Positions 41,708 through 49,948 of a stretch of DNA of 64,000 nucleotides are shown here, piece after piece. Under the pieces are notes generated by a model. The model saw nothing but the letters and a program-made list of their open reading frames with translations, ran no database searches and was not told the origin of the DNA. Origin of the DNA: Ravibacter sp037191015. Lineage in GTDB: Bacteria; Bacteroidota; Bacteroidia; Cytophagales; Spirosomataceae. Within the stretch, counting starts at the first letter, position 1. Each line of letters begins with the position of its first letter. The translations under genes were made by a program, and so were the position numbers. Location: the NCBI GenBank assembly GCA_037191015.1, contig JBBCKD010000015.1, positions 496,001 through 560,000 on the forward strand. Reading direction: 5' to 3'.

Positions 41708-43213
41708 TTATCGGGGCATGGAGTGATACATGATTTTTTCCTGGGTCGCCTCGCTTTTATTAAGCAGCGCAGCCTGTTTTCCTTGCGAGAGAACCAGTAC
41801 CCGGTCACAAAGCCCTATGATTTCAGGCATCTCGGAAGAGATCAGGATAATTCCCAGTCCTTCCGAAGCCAGCTGCCGGATAAGATGGTAAACCTCTGCC
41901 TTTGCTCCTATATCTATGCCCCTGGTAGGTTCGTCGAGGATAATTATTTTAGGTTTGGTGAGCAGGGCTTTGGCTATAGCAACTTTCTGCTGGTTGCCAC
42001 CGCTCAATGTCTCAACGCGCTGATGAAGCGAGCTGCATTTGATACGGAGGTGCCGGGCTAGCTTTCCTGCTGCGCTTTGCTCGTCTTTCTTTTTGATAAA
42101 GCTGTAGGCAGCATAGTTGTTAAGACTGGCCAGCGAGATGTTCTGCAGCACCGACATTTTAGTGATCAGACCTACCGATTTCCTGTCTTCGCTGACGTAT
42201 GCAATTCCTTTCCTGATGGCGGTCCGGGGTGAGTCCGGCAGCATAGGTTCGCCGTGGAGCAGGGCCTGCCCCTCGTCTGCGCTGTCGAGGCCGTAGAGTA
42301 CGCGGGCCAACTCGGTGCGCCCGGCTCCGACGAGCCCGGAAATACCAAGAATTTCGCCGGCATGAAGCTCGAAGGATATGTCGTGAAAACAGTTGTACTG
42401 TGACAGATGACGGACTGTATAGATCGGGGCGCCCTTTTCAGAGGTGTTTTCGGGGAAGAACCCGGTAAGCTTTCTGCCGACCATCAGAGAGATAAGCGCC
42501 GGCTGATCCAATTCTCCGGCCGGGCGCGTATCGATAAACCGGCCGTCCCTGAAAACCGTAACAGTGTCTGAAATCCTGAAGATCTCATCCATTTTGTGGG
42601 AAATGTAGATAATGCCTACTCCTTTGTTTTTCAGGTCTCCGATAAGGCCGAAGAGCCTTTCAGCTTCCCGGTCGGAGAGGGCGGAGGTAGGCTCATCCAT
42701 GATCAGTATCCTGGCGTCGTTGGAGAGGGCTTTGGCTATTTCTACCATCTGCATCTCCGCAACGCTCAGCAATTTCATTTTCGTTTCAGGAGGGATAGTT
42801 ATCCCCAGTTTTTTCAGCCGGTCCGCCGCCATTTCATTGATGGCGCGGTTATCTATCCACTTTCTCCAGAACCCGGTGATTTCCTTTCCGAGGAAAAGAT
42901 TTTCGGCTACCGACAGCTCGGGCACGGCGAGCAGCTCCTGGTGGATCATAGAGATCCCTTTTTGCAATGCGTCGTAGGTACCCCTGGGTTTGTAGGGAGC
43001 TCCTTCCAATAAAATTTCGCCGGAATCGGGTTTTTCCAACCCGGCGAGGATCTTCATGAAGGTTGATTTCCCCGCACCGTTTTCACCCATGAGCGCATGG
43101 ACCTCACCTTTTCGCAATTCAAAAAAAATACCGTCCAGAGCTTTTATGCCACCGTAGTTTTTTCTTAAGCCGCGAACCTGTAAGATATAATCTGTTGATA
43201 ATTTCTGATCCAT
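41708..43213 (-). CDS. Sugar ABC transporter ATPase (RbsA-like, two cassettes)
   Basis: 501-residue cytoplasmic ATPase with two fused ABC domains. The first cassette has Walker A GENGAGKS at 43-50, signature LLSVAEMQMVEIAKAL and Walker B ILIMDEPTSAL; the second has a degenerate Walker A (GLVGAGRTELAR) and a good signature (LSGGNQQKVAIAKAL) with IIILDEPTRGID. This asymmetry is normal in RbsA/MglA proteins. First gene of the transporter operon; a stem-loop terminator precedes it, so it should have its own promoter or be subject to attenuation. Confidence 0.94.
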   Translation of the reverse strand: MDQKLSTDYILQVRGLRKNYGGIKALDGIFFELRKGEVHALMGENGAGKSTFMKILAGLEKPDSGEILLEGAPYKPRGTYDALQKGISMIHQELLAVPELSVAENLFLGKEITGFWRKWIDNRAINEMAADRLKKLGITIPPETKMKLLSVAEMQMVEIAKALSNDARILIMDEPTSALSDREAERLFGLIGDLKNKGVGIIYISHKMDEIFRISDTVTVFRDGRFIDTRPAGELDQPALISLMVGRKLTGFFPENTSEKGAPIYTVRHLSQYNCFHDISFELHAGEILGISGLVGAGRTELARVLYGLDSADEGQALLHGEPMLPDSPRTAIRKGIAYVSEDRKSVGLITKMSVLQNISLASLNNYAAYSFIKKKDEQSAAGKLARHLRIKCSSLHQRVETLSGGNQQKVAIAKALLTKPKIIILDEPTRGIDIGAKAEVYHLIRQLASEGLGIILISSEMPEIIGLCDRVLVLSQGKQAALLNKSEATQEKIMYHSMPR

Positions 43214-43241
43214 GAATTACATGGAAAAACGTCAGGGATTT

Positions 43242-43288
43242 AAAAGAGTGAGGGTATCCAAAGAAGTAATTCAACGGATACCCTCATT
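43242..43288 (-). terminator. Terminator or attenuator between the Gfo/Idh gene and rbsA-like gene
   Basis: 13-base stem (43247-43259 with 43276-43288, one G-U pair), 16-base loop, followed on the minus strand by CTTTTAAAT. It lies 41 bases after the Gfo/Idh stop and 33 bases before the ATPase start. Confidence 0.75.
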
Positions 43289-43329
43289 ATTAGCAGCATT
43301 TGCTGAGAATCCTCATCAATCCGGAGAGA

Positions 43330-44490
43330 TTACTTCAGCCAGCCCTCAACTCCGGTATCTTTCCATTGTCTGTCCTGGCCGGATTCGATGACTGCCTCAC
43401 ATACTTTCTGAGTTTCGAGCGAGTCTCTGAAGGTCGGGTGGCACTCTTCCCCGGTTTCAACAGCTTTCAGAAAATCGGCGACCTGGTGCACGAAGCTGTG
43501 CTCATACCCGATCGAAAGGCCGGGAACCCACCATTTACCCATGAAAGGCTGGTCGCCGTCGGTTACATGGATCGAACGCCAGCCGCGTACGATGCCCTCG
43601 TCAGAGTGATCGAAGTATTCCAGGCGGTTCAGATCATGGAGATCCCACCTGAGGGAAGCATTGCGGCCATTAATTTCGAAGGTATAAAGCGCTTTGTGAC
43701 CGCGTGCGTAGCGCGAAGATTCGAATAGTCCGAGAGAACCGTTCTCAAAATGACAGTGGAAAATACAGGCGTCATCGATTCCCACTTTTTCCAGCTTGCC
43801 GGTTTTTTCGTGCACACGTTCCTTTACAAATGTTTCCGTCACTGCCGATACGTCCCGGATAGCGCCGTTCAGCCACATGGCGGTATCGATGCAATGCGCC
43901 AGCAGGTCGCCGGTTACCCCTGATCCTGCCGCCTCTACATCCATACGCCAGTTACCGCCGCCTTGGGTAAGGTTTTCGTTGATCGTCCAGTCCTGGAGAA
44001 AGTTTGCGCGATAGTGATAGATTTTGCCCAGCTTTCCCGAATCGATGATCTGCTTGGCCAGCAGCACTGCAGGCAGACGACGATAATTATACCATACCGT
44101 ATTTTTTACACCGGCTTTTTCGATCGCTTCCACCATTTTCTGGCCTTCGGCTACGGTGCGGGCCAGCGGTTTTTCACAGAGTACCATTTTACCGGCTTCG
44201 GCTGCAGCGGTCGCAATCTCCGAGTGCATGTCGTTGGGAGTACAGATATCGACTGCGTCGACGTCGTCGCGTTCCAGCACTTTCCGCCAATCGGTTTCGT
44301 AGGAAGCATAGCCCCATTGTCCGGCGAATGCTTTCACTTTTTCTTCGTTGCGCGAGCAGACTACCTGGAGCACAGGCTCATAGGCAAGCTCAGGGAAAAA
44401 GTTAGGCACTCTTTTGTATCCGTTGGAGTGGGTACGGCCCATAAAACCGGTACCTATAAGGGCTATTCTTAGTTGTTTTTTATCTGACAT
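43330..44490 (-). CDS. Gfo/Idh/MocA dehydrogenase, levoglucosan-dehydrogenase-like
   Basis: 386-residue cytoplasmic NAD-dependent sugar dehydrogenase. It has the canonical features absent from its four relatives in this window: ALIGTGFMG (10-18), EKPLAR with the catalytic lysine at 107, and GDLLAHCIDTAMWL carrying the active-site Asp/His. The overall pattern (FMGRTHSNGYKR, VDICTPNDMHSEIA, NYRRLPAVLLAK, FLQDWT, ALGIGY-like GLSIGYEHSF) resembles levoglucosan dehydrogenases, which oxidise C3. I infer oxidation of a glycoside, anhydro sugar or related polyol at C3. The ATG at 44490 is chosen over one at 44520. Preceded by a TIM-barrel gene 35 bases away. Confidence 0.85.
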   Translation of the reverse strand: MSDKKQLRIALIGTGFMGRTHSNGYKRVPNFFPELAYEPVLQVVCSRNEEKVKAFAGQWGYASYETDWRKVLERDDVDAVDICTPNDMHSEIATAAAEAGKMVLCEKPLARTVAEGQKMVEAIEKAGVKNTVWYNYRRLPAVLLAKQIIDSGKLGKIYHYRANFLQDWTINENLTQGGGNWRMDVEAAGSGVTGDLLAHCIDTAMWLNGAIRDVSAVTETFVKERVHEKTGKLEKVGIDDACIFHCHFENGSLGLFESSRYARGHKALYTFEINGRNASLRWDLHDLNRLEYFDHSDEGIVRGWRSIHVTDGDQPFMGKWWVPGLSIGYEHSFVHQVADFLKAVETGEECHPTFRDSLETQKVCEAVIESGQDRQWKDTGVEGWLK

Positions 44491-44525
44491 TTTGGTTAAT
44501 CTTTTGGGTTTGTGATTCACTGAAG

Positions 44526-45569
44526 CTATGCCTCGTACCAGCCGTGCGCTTTACGCACTTTGATCATTGCGGCCAGGATATTGTTCCAGGTTTCCTGCTT
44601 GTACATCACCTCGTTGGGGAACATACAGCCGTCCCAGCAGATATGGCGGAACCGCCTGGTAAGCTCGCCGTTTTCATCACGGAGCCAGAAGCCGGCATGA
44701 TGAACAATATCGAGCTTGCCGTTCGGGTCGGTAGCCAGGCAGTGCCTTCCTGTTTTGTCATGAGACCCTGTGCCGTGAACGGTACCGTCGTTCTGGGCAA
44801 CGTGGAAGTCGATCGTCCAGGGGCGCAGCGCGGCTGTAAGCTTTTTAAAGCCTTCGTCCAGCGTAGCTTTATCATTCCACTCAAAATCCTGCGGAAGAAT
44901 CCGGTCTTCAGGCCTGTTATAACCCAGGAGATACAAAAATGAATGTGCCATATCGGCCTGGAAACCTACATTTTCCCGGTCGACCTGCTCGAGAAGATCC
45001 AGCATGGTTTTCCAGCTATGCATCCCGCCCCAGCATATTTCGCCTTCGGCCGCCAGGCTTTCGCCGAATTCGGCCGCGGCGTCGGCAGCTTCACGGAATG
45101 TCTGCGCTATGAGTCTGGTGCTTTCTACGGGGTTCTGTACCCATGCCTCTACGCCGGTAGCCGAATCGATACGGACAACTCCCGAAGGGCGGACCCCCAG
45201 GTCACGCAGCTTCTGGCCAATCCTGGCTGCTTTTCTTACCTGCTCCACGAATTGTTTACGCTCCTCCGGAGAACCGGCGGCCGAACCTCCTTCCGGCGGC
45301 CAGATAGGAGCCACCAGCGAACCTATGTTGAGGTTGTAACCTGCAACCTGGTCGGCGAGCCTTTTGATGTCATCGTCAGAACTGTTGATGCTGAAATGGG
45401 CGTCGAACAAATCAATGTCTACACCATCAAATTTTACACCATCGACTTCAGCGGCAGCAGTCTTTTCCAAAAGTGTTTCAAAAGGAATAATCGGCTCTGA
45501 ATCGGAGCCTTTTCCTACGATTCCCGGCCAGGTGGCATTGTGCAGCTTAGGGAAATTATTTTCAGGCAT
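44526..45569 (-). CDS. Sugar isomerase/hydratase-type TIM barrel
   Basis: 347-residue xylose-isomerase-like TIM barrel without signal peptide. Landmarks are KFDGVDIDLFDAHFS near the second strand, AEGEICWGGMHS with the first metal-binding glutamate, GFQADMAHSFLYLLG, TIDFHVAQNDGTVHGTGSH, and the histidine-rich HCLATD and HHAG regions. Families of this kind include isomerases, epimerases and, in 3-keto-glycoside pathways, enzymes for elimination or hydration. It is longer than the other two barrels in the window and only distantly related. Its place between the dehydrogenase and cupin genes makes a role on the 3-keto product likely. Confidence 0.78.
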   Translation of the reverse strand: MPENNFPKLHNATWPGIVGKGSDSEPIIPFETLLEKTAAAEVDGVKFDGVDIDLFDAHFSINSSDDDIKRLADQVAGYNLNIGSLVAPIWPPEGGSAAGSPEERKQFVEQVRKAARIGQKLRDLGVRPSGVVRIDSATGVEAWVQNPVESTRLIAQTFREAADAAAEFGESLAAEGEICWGGMHSWKTMLDLLEQVDRENVGFQADMAHSFLYLLGYNRPEDRILPQDFEWNDKATLDEGFKKLTAALRPWTIDFHVAQNDGTVHGTGSHDKTGRHCLATDPNGKLDIVHHAGFWLRDENGELTRRFRHICWDGCMFPNEVMYKQETWNNILAAMIKVRKAHGWYEA

Positions 45570-45601
45570 AATCTTGATAGTTTATTAGTTTTAAAGAATT
45601 T

Positions 45602-46816
45602 TTACAAACCAAGATCGGGGTTGTTGGGCCCGAAGTGCTTGAGTATCACGATCGGATCGTTGGCCGACGGGTTGGAAATGGTTATCCCTTCCTGCGCAGC
45701 CTTTTCGGTCACGAAAAATTCGTCGCTTGTATGCTGGCCGTAGCGGATGAGGGCGGGCGTTTCAATATCCCATACACCAAATTTGCCGTGCCCCTGCATC
45801 ACGATGAGGCCATATGCAGCACCGTCTTTGATTGTAACGGTTTTACCGGGGAACACGGTGAGCTCCTTCGCGCTGAAAGCTTCCGAGCGGTAGCAAACCC
45901 ATTTCTCTATATAGCCTTCCGGTTCCGTTTCTTCGACGGGCCTTACCGGTTTCGGAGCCATAAACCTGTTTTCTATGATATTGGGGTCTACGTTGAGATC
46001 CCAGTCTATCACTTCCATGAGCTGGTCGTAGTCTCCCTTGCGGTCTTCTGGAGTTCCGTTCCAGAGCAGCTCTTCCGGGATAATCGCTTCATTGACAAGC
46101 GACTGATACATGGCAAATACGTCGGACGCTTTCTGCGGCTCGTAAGTACACATACTGCCCGGGGCATGCAGCATGCCCGGGGGAACGTCCCAGCCTGTGC
46201 CCGGCTCGAGCCTGAAAGCCTGCGAGAAATTCGTGATCTTATTGTCTCCCTTTGTGAAGTTGACCAGGCATTCGCGGATCTGTTCTTTTGTTGTGCCCGG
46301 GGCTATCCCGAAAAACGTGTAGGGAAAATCACCGCCGTGGTTATTGAGCTGCGGCGGGAAGTAATAGGCTTCGGGCTTTCCTTTCTGGCCTATCAGGGCG
46401 GCATGCTCATCATTGTGATGTATGTGATGCGGGAGCGGCCCCATATTGTCAAAAAACTTGGAATACATCGGCCAGCTCTCGTACTCATTCCAGAGGCGAT
46501 CCCCTATGACCCGACCTTTCAGCTCGTCTATGGCGTCCTTCAGCAGGAACTTATGCTGTTTCCCGTCTTCTTCGTAAATAACAAAGCTCAAACCTTCATG
46601 CTCTCCTGTAAGCGGGCCGTTTTTCGCAGGCGTGGTAGAGGACAGCCAGCGTTCGTCTATACCTCCTCGCTCTCCTCCCAGGACGTAATAATCGTCAGGA
46701 TGCAGCTTGATTCTTCTTCCCGGTACACAGAAAGAACGGGGTACCCATGTCGGTGTAAGCCTTAACACCCCTTTGCCTTGCTCCAATGCCCTTTCGGCAA
46801 TACTTTTCTCTGCCAT
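45602..46816 (-). CDS. Cupin protein, phosphomannose-isomerase-like
   Basis: 404-residue protein with two cupin-type barrels. The first metal-binding strip PHHIHHNDEH (129-138) followed by GKPEAYYF (146-153) is laid out like the metal site of type I mannose-6-phosphate isomerase, and WDVPPGMLHAPG supplies a further histidine in the same fashion. A C-terminal half resembles a second, probably non-catalytic cupin. It lacks a signal peptide and is likely a cytoplasmic sugar isomerase acting on a free or oxidised sugar. Not close enough to name; homogentisate dioxygenase-like cupins are a weaker alternative. Confidence 0.65.
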   Translation of the reverse strand: MAEKSIAERALEQGKGVLRLTPTWVPRSFCVPGRRIKLHPDDYYVLGGERGGIDERWLSSTTPAKNGPLTGEHEGLSFVIYEEDGKQHKFLLKDAIDELKGRVIGDRLWNEYESWPMYSKFFDNMGPLPHHIHHNDEHAALIGQKGKPEAYYFPPQLNNHGGDFPYTFFGIAPGTTKEQIRECLVNFTKGDNKITNFSQAFRLEPGTGWDVPPGMLHAPGSMCTYEPQKASDVFAMYQSLVNEAIIPEELLWNGTPEDRKGDYDQLMEVIDWDLNVDPNIIENRFMAPKPVRPVEETEPEGYIEKWVCYRSEAFSAKELTVFPGKTVTIKDGAAYGLIVMQGHGKFGVWDIETPALIRYGQHTSDEFFVTEKAAQEGITISNPSANDPIVILKHFGPNNPDLGL

Positions 46817-46907
46817 TGCTGATATTAATCTTGATAAATTACAAAAAGATGCTGATTGTTGAAAAAAATATGTTCATATTCTACTACGATATTGCACGCC
46901 TGGGCGT

Positions 46908-47942
46908 TCAGGGGTTGACTTCAAGAACCAGGTCATAGCTTTTGCTTTCTCCGGGATTGATCAGGATCAAAGATCCGTTTTCCCTGGCTTTTGCCTGCCC
47001 GATCGGCGGGTGGGTGCCGGGTTCGAGACCCGTCACATATTCATTGCGCCCCCAGTGCTGCCAGTTGGTAAGCCAGGGAAGCTCCGACTTAATGAACCTG
47101 AGCGATACGCCAAGGTCGAGGCCGGGGTTATAGAGCCCGCATTCGCTTATTCCGTTTTGCTCTGCCACATCTATAAATGCTACCTCTTCCCCGCTGCCAA
47201 GGTGAGACTGGAGGGGGGGCGGACAGACTTTAAAGTTATTCCCCTCTTTAAACAGGGTACCGTTTTTGTCTCCCTGCCTGGTAGTCCAGTTGCCTTCCCA
47301 CCTGATCTGCGTGCCTTCGTCGAGAAGCGGCCAGCCGAAATTGAAGTGATAGAGCAGCATATGCGGCGCCGGGGTATTCCCCCGGTTCGTCACGCGGTCA
47401 TGGATTTTGAGGAATGCTTTTCCGAGCGTGCCTGAAATGGTCCGTGTCAGTTCGAGGCTGGGACCGAAAGGCCTGGTTTCTCTCACAACACCGGTTATGC
47501 TGAAGTCAAGCAAGCCGGCGGCCGGATCCGGCTGTATAATCGAAATGAGCTCGGCGGGCAGGTTGCTGATGTGCCCGTGGAGGCCTCTTTCGCCATGTTC
47601 ATCCGCCTCGGGGCCGCCGACGTGCGACAACCCGCAGGTAGTGAGCAATCCGCCGGTGAAGGTCCTGAGCCAGTCTATACCTCTATCCGAGAAAGGCTGG
47701 GGCGCGGTGATGCCCAGATGGCTGATCCACGCCAGGTTATACTCGTTGTAAAATGCATCTGCGATATCCATTCCCCTGTCGATCACCACTTTATAACGGA
47801 ATCCCGTCCCGGTGTTGATCCAGGCGATGCGGGTACCGCGGCCCGCCCCGTTGTCAATGACGGAAGTTTCAATGCCTCCGAGCTGTTGACGGTTTGAAAT
47901 TTTATCTCTCCAGTTAAGTTCGGTCAGGTTCTGCTTTGGCAT
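46908..47942 (-). CDS. DUF4432 protein, aldose-1-epimerase-like
   Basis: 344-residue protein with the galactose-mutarotase-like beta-sandwich fold. DUF4432 features include VVIDRGMDIADAFYNEYNLAW, GGLLTTCGLSHVGGP, HGHISNLPAE, and LYHFNFGWPLLDEG, and the C-terminal GRNEYVTGLEPGTHPP. A histidine in the HGHIS motif and a glutamate in the GLEPG motif would occupy the mutarotase active site. It probably interconverts anomers or supports a keto-sugar intermediate of this operon. Encoded 31 bases after the DUF1080 gene and 91 bases before the cupin gene. Confidence 0.82.
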   Translation of the reverse strand: MPKQNLTELNWRDKISNRQQLGGIETSVIDNGAGRGTRIAWINTGTGFRYKVVIDRGMDIADAFYNEYNLAWISHLGITAPQPFSDRGIDWLRTFTGGLLTTCGLSHVGGPEADEHGERGLHGHISNLPAELISIIQPDPAAGLLDFSITGVVRETRPFGPSLELTRTISGTLGKAFLKIHDRVTNRGNTPAPHMLLYHFNFGWPLLDEGTQIRWEGNWTTRQGDKNGTLFKEGNNFKVCPPPLQSHLGSGEEVAFIDVAEQNGISECGLYNPGLDLGVSLRFIKSELPWLTNWQHWGRNEYVTGLEPGTHPPIGQAKARENGSLILINPGESKSYDLVLEVNP

Positions 47943-47973
47943 GATGAATATCGGGAATCCGGTAATTTGCAGG

Positions 47974-48780
47974 TCAGTCCTGCCTGATAGAGATATCTTT
48001 GTATTCCACTTTCATAGGAGGCCCCGTATGGATCTGAAGGCCCAGGAGTCCTTTGCTGCTGCGGTTTGCATCATCCTCGTCTTGTACTTCGCTCATTAAA
48101 GTGCCGTTGATATAATGCTGCAGCTTGTTGCCTTTCGCCACGATACGTATTTCGTTCCAGTCGCCTGAATGGATCTTGTCCTTCAATTCTTCTGATGTCC
48201 CAAGCGAACCTGTTACTTCCCTGCTCTGCCAGGCGTTTTTCTGAACGTTTCCGCGCAGGGAAGCCGGGTCAGATGCATTGGGCTGGGTCCGGATGGTAGC
48301 GATCTCTCCGCGGTAAGCCAGCGTGGTACGCTTTCTTTCCTCGTAGTTCTGACCGGTATAATTGTTCTTGCCGTCTATATCTGCCTGGTAGCCTTTCAAA
48401 GCAAAAGGTATATCTTCCACGCGTTCGCTGCGATAGTTAACGCCGGAATTCCCTGATTCGGAAATTCTGAAACTGGCTCTAAATTCAAAGTCGGCCGGCT
48501 GCCCGTCTTGCCAGATCAGAAAGCTGTTTTTCTCCAGGGGTTTGTCGGGAGTGATTTCGCCGGTCAATATGCCGTTTTCGACCTTCCAGTAACCCGTGTC
48601 ACCTTCCCATCCCTGAAGGGTTTTCCCGTCGAAGATGCTTACGAAATCTGCCGCTTCCGTTTCGGCGGCTTGTTGCTGATCGTCGTTGTTTTGTTGTGGC
48701 GTACAGGAAAGGCTCAGCATCACTGCGGTGGCGAGCAAGAGGGTCCGGCTTCTTTGTCCGGCGGTTAACGAGGTCTTCAT
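47974..48780 (-). CDS. DUF1080 (3-keto-disaccharide hydrolase/lyase-type) lipoprotein
   Basis: 268-residue lipoprotein (Cys26, LSLSCTPQQ) with one DUF1080 beta-sandwich. Signatures are FVSIFDGKTLQGWEGDTGYWKVENG near the start (only partly typical in length), FRISESGNSGVNYRSERV, GYQADIDGKNNYTG, and HSGDWNEIRIVAKGNKLQHYING at the end. The family is annotated as 3-keto-disaccharide hydrolase; recent work in gut Bacteroidetes assigns related proteins as lyases that split 3-keto-glycosides. This copy would act in the periplasm. It is transcribed 47 bases after the DTE-like gene. Confidence 0.85.
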   Translation of the reverse strand: MKTSLTAGQRSRTLLLATAVMLSLSCTPQQNNDDQQQAAETEAADFVSIFDGKTLQGWEGDTGYWKVENGILTGEITPDKPLEKNSFLIWQDGQPADFEFRASFRISESGNSGVNYRSERVEDIPFALKGYQADIDGKNNYTGQNYEERKRTTLAYRGEIATIRTQPNASDPASLRGNVQKNAWQSREVTGSLGTSEELKDKIHSGDWNEIRIVAKGNKLQHYINGTLMSEVQDEDDANRSSKGLLGLQIHTGPPMKVEYKDISIRQD

Positions 48781-48827
48781 CTGGGAATAAATAACGCTTT
48801 GCTTTAAATTAATAAGAACTAGGTTGA

Positions 48828-49679
48828 TCAGGATTTGTGTTCTGCCAGCTTGGATTTAATGAATGCGTATCCTTTTTCGGCAATATCCCAGGGCTTCGAG
48901 AATTCACGCCAGACGCCTATGGCGTTGGCAAAGTCGGGGTCGTTTCTGGAGAAAGCTTCGATGGTAAGCCAGCCCTGGTAGCCGATACGGGACAGCGTGG
49001 AGAAAACTTCATCGAAATTGATATGCCCGTCGCCGGGCGTTCCGCGGTCGTTTTCACTGATGTGCACATGGGTGAGCACGGGCGCGATCGTTTCAATCGC
49101 AGCGGAGAAACTCTTTTCCTCTACGTTGGCGTGGTGCGTGTCGAACATTCCCCTTATGTTGGGATGATCCGTCAGGCGTACAAGCTTAAGAAGCTGCTCC
49201 ATGGTATTGACCAGGTAGCATTCGAAGCGGTTGAGCGCCTCGGGACAAAGGATAATGCCGGCCTGGGCAGCGTATTCGCCTGCTTTATGGAGTACTTCCG
49301 CGGCAAGCAGGTATTCGTCTTCCTGCGGAGCATGGTTGGCAAAAACAGTATGGGCCGAATGAAACGGCCCTACAATAAGCGAGGCGTTCAGTGCATGCGC
49401 CCGGTCGATTTTTGCCTTAATGGCATCGAGAGCACTGGCGCGGACAGACGGAGACGGATCTATCGGGTTTTCGTCTCTGCCCAGCACAAATACAGAAGTA
49501 ACTTCCAGGCCTGCCTGACGAATGAAATCCCCGGTCTTCTGAAAGGTCGGGATGTCATGAGGACCTATAAAGAGCTCGACTCCGTCATAACCTATGGTTT
49601 TGAGCCGCTCGAAGACCGGGTAGAGATCTTCGGAAACACCGGCAGTCCAGGCGAGCACATTGAAACCGATTTTATTCAT
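48828..49679 (-). CDS. Sugar isomerase/epimerase TIM barrel, ketohexose 3-epimerase-like
   Basis: 283-residue xylose-isomerase-like TIM barrel, a relative of the barrel at 25146. The metal ligands are preserved in CPEALNRFE, MFDTHHANVEE, HVHISENDRGTPGDGH and TIEAFS. It is closer to the D-tagatose/psicose 3-epimerase group than to inosose dehydratases. First gene of module 3, so its promoter must lie in the 269-base gap upstream, where no TAnnTTTG element was found on the minus strand. Possible role: isomerising or hydrating a keto sugar formed by the dehydrogenase of the same operon. Confidence 0.85.
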   Translation of the reverse strand: MNKIGFNVLAWTAGVSEDLYPVFERLKTIGYDGVELFIGPHDIPTFQKTGDFIRQAGLEVTSVFVLGRDENPIDPSPSVRASALDAIKAKIDRAHALNASLIVGPFHSAHTVFANHAPQEDEYLLAAEVLHKAGEYAAQAGIILCPEALNRFECYLVNTMEQLLKLVRLTDHPNIRGMFDTHHANVEEKSFSAAIETIAPVLTHVHISENDRGTPGDGHINFDEVFSTLSRIGYQGWLTIEAFSRNDPDFANAIGVWREFSKPWDIAEKGYAFIKSKLAEHKS

Positions 49680-49801
49680 ATTATCAGCGGGAAACTTGTC
49701 GATGCATTGGACAAAACCGTCTTTGCAAAGAGTGCTTCTTTTTAAGGAAATGTATAAAAAACACTATAGAAAAGATTCCAAAACGGTATATAAAATGTGA
49801 A

Positions 49802-49847
49802 AAGTACAAAAGATCAAGCAGCCGGAGTTGCTTCCTTTCTTGTACTT
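49802..49847. other. Nested inverted repeat upstream of module 3
   Basis: AAGTACAA/TTGTACTT (49802-49809 and 49840-49847) encloses AAGCA/TGCTT (49816-49820 and 49829-49833). It lies in the 269-base gap between the SGNH hydrolase gene and the first gene of module 3 and may be an operator for that operon or the 3' hairpin of the hydrolase transcript. The rest of the gap is AT-rich without a recognised gene. Confidence 0.45.
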
Positions 49848-49948
49848 AACTGAGTTTATAAACTTGGAAAATCCATATTCTTTTATTCAAAAATTCATAG
49901 TTATTAGATTTTTACTGTCCTGTACATTCCTGTTTGTATGAGGCCCTT

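Noticed and set aside
45635..46765. Plus-strand open frame of 376 codons opposite the cupin gene
   Set aside because: Codon-bias shadow; no recognisable motif, whereas the minus strand encodes a two-cupin protein.
48837..49745. Plus-strand open frame of 302 codons opposite the TIM-barrel gene
   Set aside because: Shadow of a well-supported sugar isomerase-type gene; composition unlike a protein.
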